The notes below the pieces were generated by a model, which was not told where the DNA came from, did no database searches, and worked only from the letters and a program-made list of their open reading frames with translations. From Steromphala cineraria (Eukaryota; Mollusca; Gastropoda; Trochida; Trochidae), in assembly GCA_916613615.1 (NCBI GenBank), contig OU744726.1:66418987-66482986 (forward strand): a stretch of 64,000 nt of DNA, read 5' to 3'. Made by a program: the position numbers and the translations under genes. Of the stretch, positions 1 through 11,524 are shown piece after piece (within the stretch, counting starts at the first letter, position 1; every line of letters starts with the position of its first letter).

Positions 1-434
1 AATTCAGATTCCATGGTATGATAGGTTTTCGTTTAATTTTAATTTTTTTTTAAAAACAAGTAGGGGATATTCAATTTTGAGAGCTGCTGCTAGCAAATGC
101 AATAGCAGATCAGAAAACGTTACATATATTCATACAGATGGAAATTTCCAGCAAAATTCGCGCTCATGGGCCAACATGGGCAACCTCAGCATCTGCAAGT
201 GATGCAACTGATGATAATGGGGGTTGACCACAAAATTTGCATTATTATGATTTCGAATAGTATACCGGTTACGGCGGTACCATTGAGAAAGGCAAATTGA
301 AGCTGCATTCATTGGGCCTTGTTTAATGTTTTTACCTAACCATTGATATGTGTCGACTAACATAAGCTGGACGGCTACATGTCCTAGGCATTCTACATAT
401 TGGCATAACACAGACCCTTGTGACTCGAACCCTT
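1..434. other. No recognisable feature
   Basis: AT-rich sequence upstream of the Tc1-type transposase relic. The only open frame of note is a 93-codon one on the minus strand (130-411), which resembles nothing I recognise. The ends of the transposon were not found here. Confidence 0.4.
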
Positions 435-1127
435 AACGTTTCACAATCTGTCATAAGCAGATTATGGCCTGTAAAGGATGAACGACGTTCGGGTCGACCA
501 AGGGCGAAAACTAATATAGAGGACAGATCCCATGTTTGGAAGGTCCACCAAAGAAAAAGTTGTTGATGTCAGGATCGGCGTCAATGGCATAATCGACGTT
601 GGAGGAATGTAATGTTTTAGGTGAGTCATGGTTGATTTCCTGGACAGACGCAAGAAGTTGTTGCGTCTACGAAACAAGCGTTCTCATGACGCCTCGTTGT
701 CAAGTAATGGTGTGGTGTGTCATCACTGCCACTGAAAAAACGGACTTGCATGTTATTGGACGTGTCACAGGCCAGTACTACCGGAACAATATCTTGGCAA
801 CACATGTTGTGCCGCTTGCGCGTCGTCACAGCCGTGGTTTCATCTTCCAGAATGATAAAGCTAGATGTCACAGAGTCAGGATTGCTTCAGGTTACCAAGA
901 ACAGTACGTAGAATATCAACACATTACCATGGTCAACGAAACGTCCGGACCTGTCCCCCATCGAAAACGTCTGGAACATGCTTGGACAAAGGGTACGCCA
1001 ACGTCAAAAACCTCCATCCACCATTCAAGACATTGGAGCTAAGTTGCTAGAATATTGGAATAACTTTGGTCAAAATGACTTAAGACACCTTCATATGAGT
1101 ATGCAACATCATATCAATTGTTATTGA
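435..1127 (+). pseudogene. Decayed Tc1/mariner-type (IS630-like) transposase
   Basis: Relic of a DDE transposase that would bind terminal inverted repeats and cut and paste its own DNA. Three blocks in order can be read. First, a helix-turn-helix part at 435-530, reading NVSQSVISRLW followed by RRSGRPR. Second, the front of the catalytic domain from about 577, reading RRWRNVMF, then a stop and frame change to ESWLIS, then MVWCVIT (707) and FQNDKARCH. Third, after another frame change near 911, DLSPIENVW (948) and the usual tail down to a stop at 1125-1127. The middle of the protein between the first and second blocks is missing. The Asp expected just before ESW is Gly. The second Asp (QND) and the Glu of PIEN remain. 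At least two frame changes and an in-frame stop make it non-functional. The family call is firm; the exact subfamily is not determined. Confidence 0.85.
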
Positions 1128-3027
1128 CTGTGAAATTTTTTCATAGTAACTCTGATGTTTGACCCCAGATTTGGTTTTGCAATCGTTACAGAAAAACTCT
1201 GTTTCACCGGAAATTCCAAAGTAAAGCTATAAATCATTGAACTTTCCCTGAATTTCCTTGTTTCATCCGTGACCTTCTCATCTTGAAAATCCATTATCCA
1301 CTACTTTTAGAATATTTTATAGCGACTATTGTCAACACAGGTGAAAGAATGCTTCTTCATCGCAAGGTTAATCTGACAATATTGGTCTTAAATTTGCGTT
1401 TCTCCCACTTACTAGGTCATACCACGCCCTTTAGGTCTATTTAGACTTACTAAGGTCAGTAATGTGTGTCAGTGGACAGCAATAGAATGGACATACTCAT
1501 GGGGACAAACAACAGAGTAAGGAGCATGCTTCTGTGAGAATCGGCAAACCAACAGCAGCAAGAACACCTTCCTGTTATTGGCATGTCATAAGATGTATCT
1601 GAATAACGAGACTGTGAATCAGAACATTGTTCTCGGAGGAAAACATACTAAAAAGACATTCCATCATTAAAATTGTATCTTATTTGCCTTGTATCTTATA
1701 TACATGAAAAACCCCACTAGTGCCGTGATATTCATTCAAAAAACCCTAAAACAGCTAAACATGGCAATTTATATAATGTAAATATATCATTAAAAATCGA
1801 AAAACACCATAATATATGCTTACCATTTACATATATGTAAGCTAAATGAGCTTTTAAACACAATCCAACCAGTTTATCTGCTTACTGCAATTGACTGACG
1901 TCATTGTCCGGTTTTCGATCACCATGACAATTCATAACTTTGTATTGTCTCTCTTCAGAACAGTTTGTACGCATTTATATGATAATTTTTTGCAACAATC
2001 ACTTCTCGATACGATGATATATCATTGATAACATTTTGCATTTGTAACTGTTGTGTTGTTTAGTTATAAGTGGAGTCACACATGGACATAGAACCCTGAT
2101 CTTCGTTACAACAGTTCATTTGGTGGCTCTACAAATGATTTGTATGATAATTAAAACACAAGAAAGCTTATATGTACCATTTAAATCCATTTGTGACCAT
2201 CTCAATGCGCTTGTTTATAAAGCTTAGAAAAGGTATAATACAATATGCATTTAAAGTTTTTAGAAATGCCTGTGAAGAATCGCTAGGCCGTGTGTGAAAA
2301 TATTTCTTCTATTTTATATATATATATATCTTACTCTCAAAATGCTCAGTGAGACTAATACTTCAAAAAGAAGATGCTATGTACCAAATGAAAAATGAGG
2401 TTTTGCCAATAAAAGTACATTGGCGTAAACGCAGGGATTTTGCTTCACATTTAGTTCTGGCGTTGCGTTTCTTTTCGCCATCAGTATATGTATCGAATTA
2501 TTATTATAAGCCGGTTCAAATGAATTAATGTCAATGTAAGTTATTCTGATAGATATTTAGACTTATCATCCATTATTTCTTTTTATGTCACTCAATGAAA
2601 CTAACATGTATGGTCAATAAACTAGGGTATAGAAACCGCGACCTGCACAATTAATTAGGTAAAATTGAATTGGATTTTTAAGAATGTTCCACCACTTAGA
2701 TTTTTCTAGACTTTTTTTTCTTCAACCACAAACACTTCTTCTTTGCGAAAAATCATAACTTGTTTCTTTTGCAAGTAGTTGAAGGTTTAGCCTATATTTC
2801 GGTTAGATTGACTGGACTATAAAGATAATGGCCAATACCAAAACAGCAAAACTATTTTTTTAACCGTACAAAGACTTATATCCGAGTGCATTAGACCACC
2901 GTCAATGCTTTCTTTAAGTGACGTAATGAACGTCAGAGCTATTCCATTCCACGATGGTCCTTCATTAACCATTACATTTTGATTAATTGCAAATAATAAA
3001 TCGTAATGGACTTAAATGTTATAAGGT
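1128..3027. other. Intergenic, no gene seen
   Basis: About 1.9 kb of AT-rich DNA with no open frame above 60 codons and no repeat I recognise. It holds a short TA run at 2315-2329 and one TGACGTCA octamer near 1897. Confidence 0.5.
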
Positions 3028-3225
3028 TTGGTTTTATTCGGTAAAGGGGCCACAGGCCCATTATACAATGCAATGAGTACAACAGAAGTAAAGCACATCA
3101 TGGAGCGCCTGGAAGACATGAGGCAGTAAATAATATAAGTTGCTGAAGGAAATAATCCTAGTCAAATGCAATTATTATGGTGATAGAAACTTATTCCGCA
3201 GTTTAAATGCAAGAAATGTGTATTT

Positions 3226-3837
3226 TCAAAGATTGTTCATTATCATATTGTCATCAGAAACGAGTAACTGGATGAACTTATCGAGAGATGGAAATTCCCA
3301 AAAACATTTAGGAATAAGATTATTTCTGAGATTATTATAAAATGGACACTGTAATATAAAGTGGAATTCAGTTTCTATCACAGGAATGACACAAAGAGGA
3401 CAAAGTCGCTGGTCTCTTGGCAGTCCTAATTGGCGACCGTATTCAATCATAAGACGGCGACTAGAGCACCGAAGATAACACAACGAATTTCTGTATACCT
3501 GTACAGGAATACTAGTGAGATATCGCTCAAATGTAACAGAAGTTTTAATCGATCTATAGAGTGTTAATTTGGAAAACCTGTTAAGATGATCAAACCATGT
3601 CTGCTTATGAATATCAATACATCTTTGTATAAAAGATTTGACGAAAGATTGAATATTTATAGTGTCCTGATTTGCCCAAGCTGCGCCAAAGCCATATGAG
3701 AAAAGCAACTTTTTTACATTCAAAACCCAACAGGCAATGTTTTTATCTGCAAGACCCTTTTCATACATATATGCATGTTTCAAAATAATGTTATTTTTCT
3801 GACACAAAAGTCTGACCCAATACTTGATTATTTTCAT
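3226..3837 (-). pseudogene. LINE ORF2 C-terminal part with CCHC-like zinc motif
   Basis: A 203-codon frame that continues the reverse transcriptase protein in a different reading frame. It begins with the conserved stretch KIIKYWVRLL. It carries a terminal zinc-binding motif, CPLC at residues 146-149 with H159 and C164 (HFILQCPFY), which is typical of the C-terminus of molluscan LINE proteins. The Met start is not a real initiation site. The frame change relative to the upstream part, and the loss of a few residues at the join around 3838-3845, show the copy is dead. Confidence 0.8.
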
Positions 3838-3844
3838 ATAGTGA

Positions 3845-5044
3845 TTAACCGACTAGATTTGGACTTGCCCTGTTTAAATGCAATATATTTTTATAAAATC
3901 TATCACAGAAGGTTTCAGTATCAGGAACAGCATAGAAACCCCAGACTTCACTAGCATACGTCAGTATCGGCATAATTTTTACATCAAAAATGTTGAGTTG
4001 AACATGAAGAGGTAGTTTGTAAAAATAAGTCATATTAGATTTAATACACTGCAGGGCTTTGTTAGCTTGATAAGTTAGTGTTTTTGGGGTCTTGTACCAT
4101 GATCCAGAACTTGATAGCTGGACACCAAGGTATTTGTAGGAAGATACTATTTCAAGTTTTTCTTCTTTAAAATAAAATGTTTCATATTTCCTAAGTCGTC
4201 CCCCTTTTCTAAAGACAATAACTGCACTTTTTTTACTGTTAACCAACAACTGCCACTTGTCACAATATAAACTCAGCTTGTCTAATCGCTTTTGAAGACC
4301 CTTTACTGTTCTGTCAAGTATAGAGATATCATCTGCAAATAATAAAATGAATATTTGTATCAGCCCGATGGATATTGACCACTGGTTATATTCCCCTAAG
4401 AAGTTTACAATATCATTTAAGAAAAATTTAAACAGGAATGGTGAAAGCTGGCAGCCCTGACGAACACCGAAAGCACAATCGAAAAAATCAGTATTGCCCT
4501 GCTGGAGAGAGACGCATGCTTTGACATTTTTATACATATTTTTGATAACATTATAAGTGCGACCTTTGACATTACCAACCCAGAGTCTGTATAGCAACCC
4601 AGTACGTGAGACAGAATCAAATGCAGCTTTGAAATCAATAAACGCACAATACAATCTTCCTTTGTGTAGTGCTAAGTATTTTCTTATTACGGCAGATGTA
4701 ATGAACATGTTGTCTACAGTCTGAAAACCCTTTCTGAACCCAGCCTGCTCAACTGAAATCTTGTATTCGTGAGTTGCCCATTCTGTAAGTCTGGTACATA
4801 AAATTTTGGAAAAGATCTTTCCGCATACATCTAAAAGTGTAACTGGCCTATAGTTTGCAGGTTGTTCAACATTACCTTTTTTATGAATAGGAATGATAAC
4901 TCCTAATGTCCATTCCGTAGGATAGACGCCTGATGACAATATCAAATTAAAGAGTTGTTGTAGCATATCATAACATCTCCGTGGAGCATGCTTAAAGAAT
5001 GCAATAGGCATACCATTATATCCTGGTGCTTTGCCACACTGCAT
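3845..5044 (-). pseudogene. LINE reverse transcriptase domain (partial ORF2)
   Basis: 399 open codons of an RNA-directed DNA polymerase, which would copy the element RNA at a nicked target site. Visible motifs are GKAPGYNGMP near the start; RPVTLLDVCGKIF at about 66-78; EQAGFRKGFQTVDN at about 99-112; motif A FIDFKAAFD at 135-143; GVRQGCQLSPFLF at 193-205; the catalytic FADD at 236-239; and KYLGVQL further on. These are the expected RT blocks in order. The protein is missing its endonuclease domain, and the frame stops at 3845 just before the C-terminal part, so it is a truncated and frameshifted copy. The listed start is an internal Met; homologous sequence extends upstream to about 5084. 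Confidence 0.9.
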
Positions 5045-5268
5045 ATCACTGATTACTTCACAAATCTCTGCGTAGGAAATATCTCAATCTTATATGTTAT
5101 AGATATACATCGATTGTAAACACCGTTTGCCTTGTCACTTATTAGAAGACACAAAACCTAAGAAAACATGCTTAAGTCAAACCAAAGTTTATGTACAAGC
5201 CACGATTAGGATTAAACGGGAATAGTGAAAGAGCCTTAATGTTACGTGAGACAGTCCTTCGTTTTTTT

Positions 5269-6256
5269 TATGCCCCCGAATCGGAGATTCCGGGGGTATA
5301 TTGTTTTTCACCTGTCCGTCTGTCCGTCCGTCCGTCTGTCTGTCTGTCCGTTTGTCCACAAAAACTTTAACCTTGGTCATAACTTTTGATTGGTCGGAGC
5401 TAGGTCTTTGATACTTGACATATGGATCCCTTGTGATGAGACCTTTCAGATGACACCATGACATTTGACCTTGTGACCTTGACCTTGACACAGCGAGCAT
5501 TTTCAGAAAACTTTAACCTTGGCTATAGCTTCTATACTGTCAGTGCTAGGTCTTTGATACTTGACATGTGTATTCCTTGTGATGAGACCTTTCATATGAC
5601 ACCATGATATTTGACCTTGTGACCTTGTCCGTCCGTCTGTCCGTTTGTCCATAAAAACTTTAACCTTGGTCATAACTTTTGATTGGTCGGAGCTACGTCT
5701 TTGATACTTGACATATGGATCCCTTGTGATGAGACCTTTCAGATGACACCATGACATTTGACCTTGTGACCTTGACCTTGACACAGCGAGCATTTTAAAC
5801 TTTAACCTCGGTCATAACTTTTGATTGGTCAGAGCTAGCTCTTTGATACTTGACATATGGATCCCTTGTGATGAGACCTTTCAGATGACACCATGACATT
5901 TGACCTTGTGACCTTGACCTTGACACAGCGAGCCTTTTCCGAAAACTTTAACCTTGGCTATAGTTTCTATACTGTCAGTGCTAGGTCTTTGATACTTGAC
6001 ATGTGTATCCCTTGTGATGAGACCTTTCAGATGACACCATGATATTTGACCTTTTCCGTCCGTCTGTCCGTTTGTCCACAAAAACTTTAACCTTGGTCAT
6101 AACTTTTGATTGGTCAGAGCTAGCTCTTTGATACTTGACATATGGATCCCTTGTGATGAGACCTTTCAGATGACACCATGACATTTGACCTTGTGACCTT
6201 GACCTTGACACAGCGAGCAGGATGCATCCGGGGGCATTCGTGTTTCACAAACACAT
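5269..6256. repeat. Dispersed mollusc-type repeat with six internal ~145-bp monomers
   Basis: Begins TGCCCCCG followed by a short CGGAGATTCCGGGGG hairpin. A pyrimidine-rich run of CTGTCCGTCTGTC repeats follows. Then come about six monomers starting near 5363, 5509, 5656, 5798, 5943 and 6083. It closes with CGGGGGCA and GTGTTTCACAAACAC near 6228-6252. Most monomers end in a cluster of TGACCTTG motifs. Monomers 2 and 5 are interrupted by further copies of the GTCCGTCTGTCCG run, so the array is rearranged. Small minus-strand open frames here are by-products of the repeat. The type is familiar from bivalve genomes; it encodes nothing visible. Confidence 0.85.
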
Positions 6257-7237
6257 CTTGTTGCTCATGTAATTTCCTGTGTGAACTAACACTCGTCCTG
6301 GGCTTAATTTGGTCTGATCTTATGTTTTCTTTCCAATATTCAATGATTTTAGAGTGCAAAATTTATCAATATCAATATCAATATAATTTTGTAATTTTTG
6401 TTTTTGATCCCTTCTCACTTGAATTTTTGAAAATGCCCTACCGGTAATGTCAAATATCATTTTCCGCTGTGTAATGTTTTGGAGATTGGTTGATATACTT
6501 AACCGATTTGTCACCTCAAGTAATTGTGGTTTTCACCGTAGAAACATGACCAATAGTCAATTTGCATAGATCTATCAATGAAAGAACTTACAACTTTTTT
6601 AATTTTATCTTAATTACAAAATTATTTTCACTGAAATTTTGGTATAAATGAACATTATCTTGAAACATAAATAGCAGGAAAAACGGTACGTTCTACTGTA
6701 TTTCAGTTTCAAAAACTGTTAATCAATTTACATTGATGAGTCTGTTCTTATTTTGAGATATTTTTCATCTAAACACGACGCAGGGTAATGTGAGCTCCGC
6801 TCGCTTAGAAAAACATTGTTTCTTTCTCTTGGAGTCCTATAATGGCTTTTTCAAAGAAGAACTTACTAAAACTCATTTCAGTGAGACATGACGCTTTCAT
6901 TACTATATTTTTAATGGATTGCTCTTTAACTGAAAAGCTCCCTTCGATAATGCTTATGAATATTTTGATCATTAAGTTAATTTGGAACCTATTTGATAGT
7001 ATTGTACCCTGTTTTCATTTTTGAAAGTAAAGGTTCAGTCATTTCTTTCAAATCCAGATCTAGGGGTTTTGATATCAGGAACATTTAAGTTAATATCTAA
7101 CACTTTTGTAACCTTATATCGTTCTGTTGCGAAGTGCATGTATATTCCGGGCTATGATATAAAGAACATACCACTTGCCAATCTTGTTTTCTATTGATAA
7201 CCCGATGCAGCAATGCAAACAGGTTTGGAAAGACTCT
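6257..7237. other. Intergenic, no gene seen
   Basis: AT-rich unique-looking sequence. A short ATATCA run sits near 6364-6384. The few frames of 60-90 codons have no recognisable product. Confidence 0.5.
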
Positions 7238-7597
7238 TTAAAGGGGAAGTAGCACGTCTTAGAGGGAATATAAGGTGATGTCAGGAAAATGGAAATTAAT
7301 GGCTCCAATTGAAAGACAATGCATTTAAACTAAATGGAGCAGTAATAAATTAAATATATAATGTAAAGTTTAGCCATGCGATTTCCTTTTCTTACACAAA
7401 ATGAATAAAAGGTGTTCACACAAAATGGCTGCCAATGGCTTTGATGTGAATCTTCATACTTTGTCCTCTAAACATGGATAATTGGTTTGGTTTGGTTTTT
7501 GGCACTATAAAAATAATACATTTAGCATTAACGTACAATTATCAGTGAAAATTTTAAAATATGAAATTATCAAAAAAACGTGCTACTGCCCCTTTAA
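7238..7597. mobile_element. TTAA-flanked miniature inverted-repeat transposon
   Basis: TTAA occurs at 7238-7241 and at 7594-7597. Between them the ends are AGGGGAAGTAGCACG (7242-7256) and CGTGCTACTGCCCCT (7579-7593), an inverted repeat with one mismatch in 15. The interior is 352 bp in total and non-coding. TTAA duplications are typical of piggyBac-like (and Kolobok-like) transposases, so this is probably a non-autonomous member. Confidence 0.85.
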
Positions 7598-8054
7598 CGT
7601 AACAAATATTTGTTTTTCACGGCAATAAACCACGCCAACGTTGTGACTTCATGGACGATACATACCACAAATCAGCATGTCATTTTCTTCTCATGCACTT
7701 ATTGAAATTGACAGGTGTAATCAGGGCTCATCGCCTGCTTACTTGATAGTCATTTCATACTTTACATTTACATCTCACCAAATTTAGGTTAGAATGTCGG
7801 GATTGTCATACAATAATAAGTCTTATGGGGATTGCCAATGCTGGTCACCGATTGCACGACTCAAAGAGATTCCAAATTGATATGATAGAAAGGCTGAAAC
7901 TTTATTTGACGTTCCACATGTTTCATAAGACAAGCTGTATTTTGAAGCAGTCGGACGCGATTTGCATATACCTTATTGTAAAAACATCATATGAACTGCT
8001 GTTCTTGTTGACCCTGCATACTTCAGATGATAAAATATCAAAAGTGCCGATACA
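7598..8054. other. Unique segment before the tandem units
   Basis: No recognisable gene. An 85-codon plus-strand frame (7825-8082) runs across the edge of the first tandem unit and has no recognisable motifs. Similarity to the later units begins at about 8055, so this marks the outer edge of the repeat array. Confidence 0.5.
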
Positions 8055-9451
8055 GTTTTTTATCGTAGTTGTTGTTTTATAATCGTGGATTTATAAGAGT
8101 TATTTGTCTTAAACTTCTATCGTTTTTCATTATTTAAGTAGTTATGTTAAAAACTGTTATAAATCAGTTTTCCTCAAAAAATGTCTTTCTCTATTTTGGA
8201 TGTAGAGAAGTAAACGTGATTGGTTTTAGAGGGTTTGATGGATATGGGTTTTGGGTAAATTGAAACATTTAAGCAGTCAGATCAATGAAGATTGATATCT
8301 GGAGTGAGCGAATCATTCTCTGTGGCATTTTTATAGCAAGCATTTCAGTAAAACCATACCCCAAGGGTCAGGGAAATGTCGCCAGTCATCCTGTTTAGAA
8401 TGTTTTCAAAAGCTAAAACATCTTAGGATTAATTGCATTGCTGAAGCCATTTTACTAGGGATGCTAACAATGTGTTTAAACTAAACTTTTCTTATTGATT
8501 CAAAAAAAGAATGCTTAAATTCTTTTAATAACATTTAGCATTGAACCACAATGCCCCTTTCGGTTTATATATTACAGACTCGATTTCAAATACTGCTTTG
8601 TTGTCAGTTTCTTTGTCTGGTGACCTCGTCTTCAATTGTTTGTTGAACATGTACAAAGAATTATGTGACGATATCTGTCTATTGTGTATTTATATAAATT
8701 TATATGTAAGCGGTTAGCCAGGCTTGAATGACATGACATAAATAATTGCACTCAAACATTCACTGAATATAAAGATAGACAGAATAGTCGCTAGAAGAGT
8801 TCAAAATAATACTAAGACAGATATCATCGTCACATAAATATATATAACTAAAAACAGCTATTCACTTTTAAATGGTGCATACATGACACTTAACTTATGA
8901 ATTTGACAATGGATGTTCTTAAACTTTAAAAGTGACTCAAAAATACACCTTTATACATACTTCATGTTTAAAGATAGAATGTAGGAAATGAATGAATGTA
9001 ACATTGAAACGTCAGTGTAAGACGGATTTACTCTACATGGTAGACACTGAGAACACTTTGCTCCATTAGGCAATCTTTCAGTTGGATTTATTACACCGTT
9101 TTATGTCGTTGTTTATCATGGAAATAATAGCAGATGTTGTGACACTAGATAATAATCTTAAATGGTTTGGAAAGTTGGAATGCGACATTTGCCCAAAGAT
9201 ATAAAACCTTCAAATTGCAATCTAGATCATTTCTTGTTAAGTAAACCCGCCACGATGTTCATACAGTGTTATTTGTTTGGGGAGTATATGTATGCTCGTA
9301 AATGATTTTGTTTAGACATATGAAAGAATATTTTAATTTTTTTAAATACTTTAGTAAAGTTTAATTTAGTATTTATGTCATTTATATAATTCAATTGTTT
9401 ACATTGTTGTAAAGCAAGATCTGGAAAAACATTTGATCAAGTCAGGAACTC

Positions 9452-9640
9452 ATGCGAATGAGTAAATTTGTAATGATAAGTTGGTTGTGCCTCCTGTCTG
9501 AAGGTATTACTGAAACACTAGTAATTGATAATGTAAATGAGGTAATTGATCAAGTGTTAACAGCTGGGGATGTCACAATTGAATCGATTGTGAGTATTGT
9601 AAAAGATGATAGATATAAAATGGATGTATTACCAACATGA
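9452..9640 (+). other. Recurrent 62-codon open block, unknown
   Basis: Open frame ending DDRYKMDVLPT. The same block recurs in U2 and U4 and is broken in U3. The peptide has no signal peptide or motif I recognise. Against the U4 copy I count about 12 amino-acid-changing and one silent difference, so there is no sign of purifying selection. It may be an exon relic or chance. Confidence 0.2.
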
Positions 9641-10254
9641 TATATAATAAACGCTTAAGTTAGTTATGACCTATGAAATGTTTGATTTTCCTCTTGATTA
9701 CACTTACTAAAAACATTAAAAATCTACTTCGACATCAATCCAAATGAAGATCATGAGTCATATTCGGACATTGTTATAAATGTGTATTGTCAAACACGTT
9801 GAGAAATAGTAATTTACATCATAAATGTGCACCTGACGTAGTAATATAACGTTGCATGCTTGTAGGTAAAGGGGAATCTTTGTACCTATACATAAATCAT
9901 GATAAGCTACTTCATCTAAGATAGGGAGGGTGGGTACATTCAGCTTAGGTTTTATCAATAGTGGACAACATTAACTGTTATAACTATTTTCCATAAATAT
10001 AAACATACTGATTTATATGCCAATAAAATATGCCTCAATTCAATCCTGTGGCGATCAATCAAAGGAATTAAATATAAAATATTGAATGATAGATCAATAT
10101 TTGTTCTAAGTGTGTACCGATTTTAGACATAACATTCAGTTATCCTTATCAACATTTGTTTGATAATATATCACTAGAAATGGGAACAAGAAATGATCAG
10201 TGTCGAATCAATACGGGTTGTATACAGCCTCGTACCTTCAGTTTGTTCACTTAC

Positions 10255-10447
10255 CTGTATTCAAAACTTTTATCCTATGAAAACAATGTAAATTTGTCAA
10301 ACCATTGTTCTTTAAACTTTTTGCCACATACATCACCAGTGTTAAACACCAATATGTCTATCTCATAACTTAAGGTAAGCTCGTTTGGAAGTTGAAAATG
10401 TCCTTTAAAACTCAAATTTCCTTGATTGTTTGTAATCTGATCAATCA
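10255..10447 (-). other. Minus-strand candidate exon (relic), unknown
   Basis: Read on the minus strand, the block is preceded by GAGCTTATCAG, a plausible acceptor. It ends at CAG|GTAAGTG, a perfect donor (plus-strand CACTTAC at 10248-10254). The interior is open for about 58 codons, including GHFQLPNELTLSYEIDILVF and GDVCGKKF, and then meets TAG before the donor. Copies recur in U2, U4 and, shifted, in U3. An exon of an old gene is possible; as it stands it is broken. Confidence 0.3.
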
Positions 10448-10586
10448 CTGATAAGCTCAAATTTAAACGTTAATTGAGACAGATATCACGAAGTTTATAT
10501 TACAGTATTCTGCAGTTGATAAATTATGTCACATTATTCCTTTCTACCTCGTAACACTGCCATATGACATTTTTTGCAAAGGTAAG

Positions 10587-10823
10587 ATGAAAGGACAATT
10601 AGTCAATGCTCTTCTTAACTTTCTAATGCCTTTCGGCAATACTGATAAATATCCGGAATTTAAAGACAAATTAGGTAACAAAAACTCTCGTGGCTACAGA
10701 TCTTTTTCTTTCCCTGTAGCAATGCTTATGAAGTTACCATATTTCATGTCTGTTTCCTGGGGTTGTCCGCTTCAAATGGTAGTCGAACAAAGAATATTCA
10801 AAAGAATCAAAGATCACAATTAA
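10587..10823 (+). other. Recurrent 78-codon open block, candidate 3' exon
   Basis: Preceded by a pyrimidine stretch and TTTGCAAAG, which could be a splice acceptor, and open to a stop shared by all four copies (U1-U4). It contains FPVAMLMKLPYFMSVSWG and ends IFKRIKDHN. The U1 and U3 copies differ by substitutions only over about 200 bp, with no indels, whereas the flanks have many indels. That hints at a former coding role. However, I count about 11 replacement against 3 silent changes, which is what neutral drift gives. The product is unknown. Confidence 0.3.
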
Positions 10824-11296
10824 ATAAATACAGTGGATAGACAGTTTTAATTAGATTTCTGATTTCTTTAATCTTGATTTAATATGTCATAGTTTGATAC
10901 AAGTGCGGGTCCCCCCATAGAACACAAATAAGTGCTAACTGATAAATTATGCTCTCTAAAAGACGAATGTGATCCAATCATTGATTGGTTTGAAAACAAC
11001 CATATCCCATAGGATTTTCTCCAGGAACAATATTGATTTATAAAACTTTATAATTTCAACAAGAGATCAATGTTATGATCATTATTAAACAAAAATTCAA
11101 TTAGAGCCATAAATAGATTTTTCAAAGGGAGTTGCTCTCATCGATTTTAATAAAATTATTGTGGCATTAGTTTCATCCTGTTAGAAATATTGCCGGAGGT
11201 TTTATTTGGTTAGAAGCAAAAATAATAATCAGGATAATTCCCTTTTATTTGAAATCATGCACTCTACCAGAGCTTTGTTAAGAGAAATACTCACAT

Positions 11297-11524
11297 TTGT
11301 TAATGTATCATTTCTCCAAATTATGTGTATACATATTTGAACGAAAACAGTATTTCAAATATCTCACTGAAACCAAAAACGTTATTTCAGATATGAAAAT
11401 TATTGTCTTACCAAATCGTTTATTTCGTTTCAGAAACATTTCTTCTTTAGCATTTGATAAGTTACATTTGAAATTCCAAAAGAAAAAAGTACGAGTTTTC
11501 TGTAATATTATTTTATTCTTTTGA
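11297..11524 (+). other. Recurrent open block, unknown
   Basis: Frame containing MKIIVLPNRLFRFRNISS. It spans the site where U2 carries the 25-kb insertion; here the target TATA (11328-11331) is uninterrupted. Related blocks lie at about 43047-43230, 50460-50600, 51055-51246 and 58834-59031. Confidence 0.2.

Larger units (their letters stand above)
3028..5084 (-). mobile_element. 5'-truncated non-LTR retrotransposon (LINE)
   Basis: Minus-strand LINE fragment. Read 5' to 3' it enters the reverse transcriptase domain abruptly at about 5084, where an in-frame stop lies just upstream, so the endonuclease half is absent. It then runs through the RT and a C-terminal zinc-knuckle region. It ends in a short 3' untranslated part with the GGGCCTGTGGCC motif and an AATAAA signal (plus-strand TTTATT at 3033-3038). 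Such 5' truncation is the normal product of incomplete target-primed reverse transcription. The clade is probably the CR1/L2/Jockey-like group common in molluscs, but I cannot fix it from sequence alone. I could not define target-site duplications. Confidence 0.9.

Noticed and set aside
130..677. Minus-strand frames of 93 and 71 codons near the window start
   Set aside because: Part overlaps the transposase relic on the other strand; no motif and no copy elsewhere in the window.
5189..6211. Minus-strand frames of 66-103 codons with SRSQGQMSWCHLKGLITRD
   Set aside because: Translations of the dispersed repeat monomers; they recur only because the repeat does.
9758..9958. 66-codon minus-strand frame repeated in U1, U2 and U4
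   Set aside because: The units are nearly identical here, so recurrence is not evidence; the U3 copy is destroyed by a TA microsatellite.
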